A stretch of 64,000 nt of DNA, from positions 682,001 to 746,000 of the forward strand of contig JACRLZ010000002.1 in assembly GCA_016235125.1 (NCBI GenBank), read 5' to 3'. The notes below the pieces were generated by a model. That model was not told the origin of the DNA. It saw nothing but the letters and a program-made list of their open reading frames with translations, and ran no database searches. The DNA is from Sphingobacteriales bacterium. Lineage in GTDB: Bacteria > Bacteroidota > Bacteroidia > Chitinophagales > Chitinophagaceae. Of this stretch, positions 58,605 through 64,000 are shown one piece after another. The position numbers and the translations under genes were made by a program. The number at the start of each line of letters is the position of its first letter. Within the stretch, counting starts at the first letter, position 1.

Positions 58605-59522
58605 TTACACAAACTGCTCCAGCAAATCAATCCTTTTCTTTATCGGGGGATGTGTGGCAAACAAACCGGCAAAAAAACTTTTCTTTTCTGATTGTGGATT
58701 GTCAATGAACATTTGCGCCACATCACTGCGCTTTACGGCTTCAATCTGTGAATCTTCATCTATTTTTCGCAATGCATTTGCAAGTGCATAAGGTTTTTTT
58801 GTCATTTCGGCGCCACCTGCATCTGCCAGGTATTCCCTTGACCTTGAAATGCCAAAACGAAGAAACAGTGAAATGAAATAACAAATGGCGGTAACTGCAA
58901 TTGCAATCAGGATGATATAACCGCCATCTTTCTTTTTACTCCCCGAACCAAATCGAAGGCTTCGCAAAGCCATTTCTGCAAGAAAAGAAAAAATACCAAC
59001 GAAAATTATTGAGATAATCAATAAACGTACATCCCTGTTGCGGATATGAGTCAATTCATGGGCAATGACCCCTTCCAGTTCATCATCATCCAGTTTATTA
59101 ATAATGCCTCTTGATAAGGAAATGGAAAATGTTTTTGAGCTGATGCCGGTGGCAAAAGCATTCAGCGATTCATCTTCGATGACATATACAGCGGGCATCG
59201 TCATTCCCTGCTGAATGCAAAGATTCTCCACAAGATTATAAACTCTTTTATTTTCTTTTCTCTCCAAAGGCTTTGAGCCGGTCGCCAACCTGATAAATGT
59301 GGAATGGCCCATCCATGCAATGATGAACCAAATGCCAACCCCGATCAGTACAAATGGAATTGATTGTACAAAATGATAATTCGTTGCCTCTATATTTTGC
59401 TTGTCTGCGAAAAAGAAAAAAATATAAAACATGCCCAGCAACAAAGCTGGAAATGCTATCAGTAGTAATAGAGAATACCGGTTATTCCTGCTGATCTGTT
59501 CCTGAAGACCGACGTATTGCAT
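58605..59522 (-). CDS. M48 family (HtpX-like) membrane metalloprotease
   Basis: A 305-residue protein with four membrane helices (two N-terminal, two in the middle). The zinc site HELTHIRNRD (HExxH) and the third ligand in REYLADAGGAEMTKKP are intact, as is the family motif ALNAFATGISSKTF-like SLNAFATG. It probably degrades damaged membrane proteins. It lies downstream of LemA on the same strand, a conserved pairing. Confidence 0.9.
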   Translation of the reverse strand: MQYVGLQEQISRNNRYSLLLLIAFPALLLGMFYIFFFFADKQNIEATNYHFVQSIPFVLIGVGIWFIIAWMGHSTFIRLATGSKPLERKENKRVYNLVENLCIQQGMTMPAVYVIEDESLNAFATGISSKTFSISLSRGIINKLDDDELEGVIAHELTHIRNRDVRLLIISIIFVGIFSFLAEMALRSLRFGSGSKKKDGGYIILIAIAVTAICYFISLFLRFGISRSREYLADAGGAEMTKKPYALANALRKIDEDSQIEAVKRSDVAQMFIDNPQSEKKSFFAGLFATHPPIKKRIDLLEQFV

Positions 59523-59532
59523 TTTCTTAACT

Positions 59533-59556
59533 CTCCGCCATTGGCGGAGTTTGGGT
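59533..59556. repeat. hairpin plus G-run repeat between lemA and the M48 gene
   Basis: Arms CTCCGCC (59533-59539) and GGCGGAG (59543-59549) with loop ATT, then TTTGGGTC. It starts directly at the LemA stop (59558-59560) and fills the 35 nt up to the protease gene start. Confidence 0.65.
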
Positions 59557-59557
59557 C

Positions 59558-60118
59558 TTAGAATTGAATTTTAGGAGGCTCTTCCATATTTTTTCTTGTG
59601 TCCTCACCCAGGTCAAACATCACTTCCCGCTTGAATCCAAAGTTTCTTGCGATCAGGTTGCCGGGGAACGACTCAACAGCATTGTTGTATTCTGTGGTGG
59701 CGCCATTGAAGAAACGTCTTGCAGCCGCCAGCTTGTTTTCAATATCGCTGAGTTCTTCCTGTAGCTGTAAAAAATTTTGATTAGCCTTCAGGTCAGGATA
59801 ATTTTCCACCTGCACTTTTAATCCTGCCAATGCCGAACTCAGTTGCTGTTCCGCTTTTATTTTATCATCAATGCCGGTTGCAGCCATTGCAGCGCTGCGT
59901 GCCTCTGTAATTTTTGTCAGCAACTCTCTTTCATGCGTTGCATAACCTTTTACCGTTTCTACTAATTGCGGAACAAGGTCATGCCGTTGGCGGAGTTGCA
60001 CATCTATATCTGCAAAAGCATTTTGACGGCGGTTGCGAAGGCGAACCAGACCGTTGTATAAACTGATCACCCAAATGACAATCAGCAGAAGTACTCCAAC
60101 TACAATAATTACTGCCAT
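59558..60118 (-). CDS. LemA family protein
   Basis: A 186-residue protein with one N-terminal membrane helix (about residues 2-20) followed by a long helical bundle: YNGLVRLRNRRQNAFADIDVQL, RHDLVPQLVETVKGYATHE and AARRFFNGATTEYNNAVESFPGN are LemA hallmarks. The exact role is unknown, but the gene usually neighbours M48 proteases. Starts ATG 60118. Confidence 0.93.
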   Translation of the reverse strand: MAVIIVVGVLLLIVIWVISLYNGLVRLRNRRQNAFADIDVQLRQRHDLVPQLVETVKGYATHERELLTKITEARSAAMAATGIDDKIKAEQQLSSALAGLKVQVENYPDLKANQNFLQLQEELSDIENKLAAARRFFNGATTEYNNAVESFPGNLIARNFGFKREVMFDLGEDTRKNMEEPPKIQF

Positions 60119-60214
60119 ATTTATTTGATTTAAAAATTGAAGTTAATCAAAATCTCATTCTTCTCAGTCAGCAATTCCTGATTCCTTCCTATCTTTCCCC
60201 ATCATTTAAAGCTT

Positions 60215-62656
60215 ATGCGTATTGTTCCTTTCGCCATTTCCACTATAGTAACCGCCGGATTGGTATTTGCTCTGAACAAACAATGGGGTAATATTCCACC
60301 CATGGGAAAATTTTTAAGTCCACAACATGGATTCTGGCAAAATGCCGAACCGGATAATAAAAGTTTTAATGCCGATCTTAAACTTAGCGGGTTAAAAAGT
60401 AAGGCAGAAGTTTATTTTGATGACCGACTGGTGCCTCATGTATTTGCAGAAAATGATGAAGACTTGTATTTCATCCAGGGATACCTGCATGCAAAGTTCC
60501 GGCTCTTCCAGATGGACCTGCAGACCAAAGCTGCCGAAGGAAGAGCCAGTGAAATAGCCGGGGCCAAAGCTGTAGAATTTGATAAAAGACAAAGACGGAT
60601 GGGGATGCGGTTTGCTGCTGAAAATGCGATGAAGGAAGTGGAAAAAGACCCGTTGTCGAAAACCATGTTCGATGCATATACAAATGGTGTGAATGCCTAT
60701 ATCAGCTCGATGAAAGAATCAGAATTGCCTGTTGAATACAAGCTGCTGAACTTTAAACCTGAAAAATGGAGCAATATCCGTACAGCATTGCTTTTAAAAA
60801 TGATGGCAAAGATGCTGACGGGTGAAACTGAAAAAGATTTACCCAATACCAATGCAAAATCGATTTTTACTCCGGATGAGTTAAAGATGCTTTATCCCCA
60901 GGTACCGGATTCCCTGGAGCCCATAGTTCCCAAGGGAACGGCATTCGATAAACCAGGCATTGTTCCTGTGGCACCGGTTACTGCTGATTCTCTTTATTTT
61001 AATCAAAAAGAAACAGTTGGTGTCCGGGAAGTTTCAAAACAGGATGTTGCAAATGGAAGTAATAACTGGGTGGTGGCTGGCAGCAAAACCAAAAGCGGGG
61101 CGCCTATACTTTGTAATGATCCGCATCTTGAGCTGTCGTTGCCTTCCATTTGGTATGAGATGCAGTTGAAAACCCCGGCAAGTAATGTGTATGGAGTTTC
61201 ATTGCCTGGCAGTCCATTCGTAATTATTGGTTTTAATGACAGCATTGCATGGGGTGTTACCAATGCACAGCGGGATGTAAAGGATTATTACCGGGTAAAA
61301 TTTAAGGACAATTCAAGAAAAGAATATTGGTTTAACGGGAAATGGGAACCAACCATACAACGACCTGAAACAATAAAAGTAAAAGGCGGAGCAGCCGTTT
61401 ATGACACGGTGGCTTATACTGTATTTGGCCCGGTGCTGTATGATGAAAGCTTTTCTGATGATTTTTCCAATAAAAAGGATCTTGCCATTCGCTGGACGGC
61501 GCATGACCCCAGCAATGAGGGCATGACATTTTACTGGCTCAACAGGGCGAAGAATTATGACGATTATGCCGCAGCCATAAAAACATTTCAATGTCCGGGT
61601 CAGAATTTTGTATTTGCATCCAAAGCCGGCGATATTGCCATCTGGCAGCAGGGAAATTTTCCTGCAAGATGGGATGGACAAGGATTGTATGTAATGCCGG
61701 GACAGGACAGCAGTTATATATGGCAGGGATTTATTCCGCAGGCAGAGAATCCGCACAGCAAAAATCCAGAGAGAGGATATCTTGAAAGCGCCAATCAGCG
61801 TCCGGCTGATTCTGCTTATCCTTATTTTATTCCGGGAAGTTATATCACTCCAAGAGGGGTAACCATTAATAATTACCTGTCGTCAATGAATAATATTGTT
61901 CCCGATGTTATGATGAAGCTGCAGAATAATTATTTCAATACTCTGGCTGAGGATGTTCGTCCTGTATTATTGAAGTATGTACAGGAAGAGAAACTCAGTG
62001 CAAAAGAAAAAGAATACCTGGAAATTTTCAGGAATTGGGATTTGATGGCATCTCCGGATTCAAAAGGGCAAACCATTTATCAATGCTGGTGGGATAGTCT
62101 TGAAGTTGCTATCTGGAAAGATGACCTGGACAGAGTGAAACCCCAGGCGCCATGGCCCGAAGAACAAACAACAATGGAATTATTGAAAAAAGATTCAGCC
62201 TTTAAGTTTATTGATGATGTCAATACAACTGAAAAAGAAACTTTATATGATGTGGTAACGGCTGCTTTTAGAAAAGCAGCTGTTGACCTGTCTGAAAAAG
62301 AAAAGAACGGAAAACTCGGGTGGGCAAAATCTAAAAACCCTACAGTTTATCATTTATTAAAAGATGCATTGCTGCCATTTGCAAGAAGAGGGTTAAATAT
62401 TGGTGGTAATGGTAATATCATTAATGCTGTTACTCACAGCCATGGGCCAAGCTGGAGAATGATAGTGCAGTTGACAGCAACTACAGAAGCTTACGGGGTA
62501 TATCCCGGTGGTGAAAGCGGTAATCCCGGCAGCAAGTATTATGATAATTATGTTGACTATTGGACTGAAGGGAAATATTATAAGCTCTGGTTCATGAAGG
62601 ATGGCGACAAAGAAGATAAGAATATCAAATGGGCAATGAAATTTTCTGGTAAATAA
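60215..62656 (+). CDS. penicillin acylase family protein
   Basis: An 813-residue Ntn-hydrolase precursor. The signal/anchor region is residues 1-20. The alpha chain includes DLYFIQGYLHAKFRLFQMDL. The beta chain would begin at Ser in GSNNWVVAGSKTKSGAPILCNDPHLEL after self-cleavage. Family members cut amide bonds of acylated compounds such as penicillins or acyl-homoserine lactones; the substrate is not predictable. Starts ATG 60215, divergent from LemA. Confidence 0.9.
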   Translation: MRIVPFAISTIVTAGLVFALNKQWGNIPPMGKFLSPQHGFWQNAEPDNKSFNADLKLSGLKSKAEVYFDDRLVPHVFAENDEDLYFIQGYLHAKFRLFQMDLQTKAAEGRASEIAGAKAVEFDKRQRRMGMRFAAENAMKEVEKDPLSKTMFDAYTNGVNAYISSMKESELPVEYKLLNFKPEKWSNIRTALLLKMMAKMLTGETEKDLPNTNAKSIFTPDELKMLYPQVPDSLEPIVPKGTAFDKPGIVPVAPVTADSLYFNQKETVGVREVSKQDVANGSNNWVVAGSKTKSGAPILCNDPHLELSLPSIWYEMQLKTPASNVYGVSLPGSPFVIIGFNDSIAWGVTNAQRDVKDYYRVKFKDNSRKEYWFNGKWEPTIQRPETIKVKGGAAVYDTVAYTVFGPVLYDESFSDDFSNKKDLAIRWTAHDPSNEGMTFYWLNRAKNYDDYAAAIKTFQCPGQNFVFASKAGDIAIWQQGNFPARWDGQGLYVMPGQDSSYIWQGFIPQAENPHSKNPERGYLESANQRPADSAYPYFIPGSYITPRGVTINNYLSSMNNIVPDVMMKLQNNYFNTLAEDVRPVLLKYVQEEKLSAKEKEYLEIFRNWDLMASPDSKGQTIYQCWWDSLEVAIWKDDLDRVKPQAPWPEEQTTMELLKKDSAFKFIDDVNTTEKETLYDVVTAAFRKAAVDLSEKEKNGKLGWAKSKNPTVYHLLKDALLPFARRGLNIGGNGNIINAVTHSHGPSWRMIVQLTATTEAYGVYPGGESGNPGSKYYDNYVDYWTEGKYYKLWFMKDGDKEDKNIKWAMKFSGK

Positions 62657-62665
62657 AATACAGGT

Positions 62666-63013
62666 ATGAAATTCTTGATTGCAACAATTCTTACGGCAGC
62701 ATTGGCCTTTATAAGCGGATTGTTTTTACCCTGGTGGGGAATTGCGGTTACATCATTACTGGTTGCTGTTATCATCCATCAAAAAGCAGGAAAAGCGTTT
62801 CTCTCTGGCTTGCTGGGTATTTTTATTTTATGGGCCGGGCTTGCCTGGTGGATTGATATGAAGAATAACGGTATCCTGTCAAAAAAAATTGCTTCAGTAC
62901 TTCCGCTTGGCGGGAATGCCATACTCCTCATTTTGGTAACAGGAATTGTTGGCGGACTGTTAGCTGCCTTTGCTTCCATGAGCGGCAGTTTTCTTCGTTC
63001 ATCTGCCAGGTGA
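62666..63013 (+). CDS. small membrane protein, unknown
   Basis: A 115-residue protein with four hydrophobic helices (about residues 3-20, 22-37, 44-62 and 81-105). A short charged segment (DMKNNGILSKKI) lies between helices 3 and 4. No family recognised. It follows the acylase by 9 nt, probably co-transcribed. Confidence 0.65.
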   Translation: MKFLIATILTAALAFISGLFLPWWGIAVTSLLVAVIIHQKAGKAFLSGLLGIFILWAGLAWWIDMKNNGILSKKIASVLPLGGNAILLILVTGIVGGLLAAFASMSGSFLRSSAR

Positions 63014-63065
63014 TGCGGTTTTCACTTTTATTGATAATATCTTCTTACAGGAGATAATTAGCAAT

Positions 63066-63073
63066 TATCTTTG
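63066..63073 (+). promoter_or_regulatory. TAnnTTTG promoter-like -7 box
   Basis: TATCTTTG, the same sequence as at 36952, 66 nt before the trhO start. No -33 box was found at the usual spacing. Confidence 0.35.
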
Positions 63074-63091
63074 CGATGCTTTAGGATTTTG

Positions 63092-63124
63092 CCTGACCGG
63101 CAATCAGGTCCCGGCATGCCGGGA
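63092..63124. repeat. palindrome pair upstream of trhO
   Basis: CCTGA (63092-63096) / TCAGG (63104-63108), then the perfect 16-bp palindrome TCCCGGCATGCCGGGA (63109-63124), 14 nt before the trhO ATG. In a transcript starting near 63080 this would fold into the 5' leader and could affect translation. Confidence 0.6.
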
Positions 63125-63138
63125 TAAAATTCAAACAT

Positions 63139-64000
63139 ATGGCAGCACTACACAACCGCATCTCCCGAAGGGAGCTGAAGCAACGCATTCAGTCGGAAGG
63201 TACACCGAGAACTACCATTTCATTTTATTGTTATTTCAAAATTGCTGAACCAACTGTTTTCAGAAATGCGCTATACAGGCAACTGAAAGAACTGGATATA
63301 TTAGGCAGAATATACCTTGCTTCAGAAGGCATCAATGCACAGATAAGTGTGCCTTCTGTCAACTTAGATGCTTTCAGAACCTGTCTTGATTTTTATGAGC
63401 CATTGAAAAATATCCGGTTGAACATTGCCGTAGAGGATGATGGTAAAAGTTTTTATGTGCTGGATATAAAGGTTCGGAATAAGATTGTAGCCGATGGCAT
63501 TACCGATCCCTTATTTGATATGGTCAATAAAGGAAAATATGTTGATGCTGCAAGATTCAATCAACTGACCGATGACCCGCAAACCGTGGTGATAGACATG
63601 CGGAATCATTACGAGTATGAAGTGGGGCATTTTGAAAATGCTATTGAAATACCCAGCGATACTTTTCGCCAGCAATTACCGATGGCAGCGGATATGATGA
63701 AGGAAAACAAAGACAGGAATATTATTATGTACTGCACAGGAGGTATCAGGTGCGAGAAAGCCTCTGCCTGGATGCTGCACCAGGGATTTAAAAATGTTTT
63801 TCATCTTGAAGGGGGAATCATCAATTATGTAAAACAGGTAAAAGAGAAAGACCTTCTCAATAAATTTCACGGTAAGAACTTTGTATTTGATCAAAGATTG
63901 GGAGAAAGGGTTTCGAATGAAATTATTTCCAAATGTCATCAATGCGGCAAACCGGCAGATACACATGTAAACTGTGTAAACGATAGCTGCCATCTTTTAT
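63139..64000 (+). CDS. trhO: tRNA uridine(34) hydroxylase TrhO, 3' end off window
   Basis: An open frame of 287 codons running off the right edge. The N-terminal domain ([38 protein letters not shown]) is followed by a rhodanese domain with [20 protein letters not shown] and the catalytic Cys in [17 protein letters not shown], then a cysteine pair [15 protein letters not shown] at the visible end, probably metal-binding. TrhO makes 5-hydroxyuridine at tRNA position 34 with O2. Start ATG 63139, just after a palindrome. Confidence 0.9.
   Translation, partial: MAALHNRISRRELKQRIQSEGTPRTTISFYCYFKIAEPTVFRNALYRQLKELDILGRIYLASEGINAQISVPSVNLDAFRTCLDFYEPLKNIRLNIAVEDDGKSFYVLDIKVRNKIVADGITDPLFDMVNKGKYVDAARFNQLTDDPQTVVIDMRNHYEYEVGHFENAIEIPSDTFRQQLPMAADMMKENKDRNIIMYCTGGIRCEKASAWMLHQGFKNVFHLEGGIINYVKQVKEKDLLNKFHGKNFVFDQRLGERVSNEIISKCHQCGKPADTHVNCVNDSCHLL

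Overview
The window looks like a chromosomal segment of a Bacteroidota member, most likely Chitinophagaceae or a close relative. The evidence is gene content and order (miaB / sigma-54 regulator / LptE / SecG block, DUF4199 beside a GT2 glycosyltransferase and a dihydroorotase homolog, LemA plus M48 peptidase), TAnnTTTG promoter-like boxes, weak Shine-Dalgarno sequences, moderate GC, and many short intergenic palindromes and periodic repeats. There are about 59 protein genes, three tRNA genes, no rRNA, no CRISPR array and no recognisable transposase. Both window edges cut genes: an FkbM methyltransferase on the left and trhO on the right.

Layout. 1-10 kb: glycan genes. An FkbM methyltransferase and a flippase are followed by a leftward operon running from a dihydroorotase homolog through DUF4199, two glycosyltransferases, HddA and GmhA to an HddC-GmhB fusion. 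The last three genes cover all four steps to GDP-D-glycero-D-manno-heptose. 9.9-15.3 kb: two tRNA-Pro genes, a large AsmA-like protein and small single-domain genes (DUF2200, DHFR-like, DUF1801 with an in-frame TAG, DUF559). 15.6-28 kb: a SIR2-like protein, then a leftward set for reductive pyrimidine breakdown (PreA, PreT, beta-ureidopropionase, dihydropyrimidinase, NCS1 permease, class III aminotransferase, methylmalonate-semialdehyde dehydrogenase). An ORF6N-domain gene sits inside this set with its own array of palindromes. 28-41 kb: TrmH, thioredoxin-like proteins, BrkB, MltG, SecG, LptE, a sigma-54 regulator, MiaB, an outer-membrane beta-barrel protein, tRNA-Gly and an HdrB-like Fe-S protein. 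41.4-49.5 kb: two paralogous ATP-grasp genes interleaved with two LysE-type exporters, a Crp/Fnr regulator, a hydrolase, an amino-acid permease and a potassium channel. 49.5-64 kb: SulP transporter, an orphan nuclease-like protein, a membrane Fe-S protein, a toxin-antitoxin pair, phosphosugar mutase, Pcm, a four-helix-bundle gene between periodic repeats, M48/LemA, penicillin acylase and TrhO.

The most unusual signal is in the spaces between genes. First, the ORF6N gene carries a perfect 12-bp-arm palindrome in its own coding sequence, at its conserved RSQIAT motif, and six related palindromes of increasing divergence lie just upstream. Second, several families of short-period repeats (7, 8 or 9-10 nt units), mostly as inverted arms, and a hairpin-plus-G-run family sit exactly at gene ends. 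They supply stop codons and sometimes the last residues of genes such as miaB, preT, the NCS1 permease, dihydropyrimidinase and an Fe-S protein. One hairpin copy is translated in frame inside miaB. Third, small accessory genes (DUF559, ORF6N, four-helix bundle) each lie between or beside their own repeat family, as small cassettes would.
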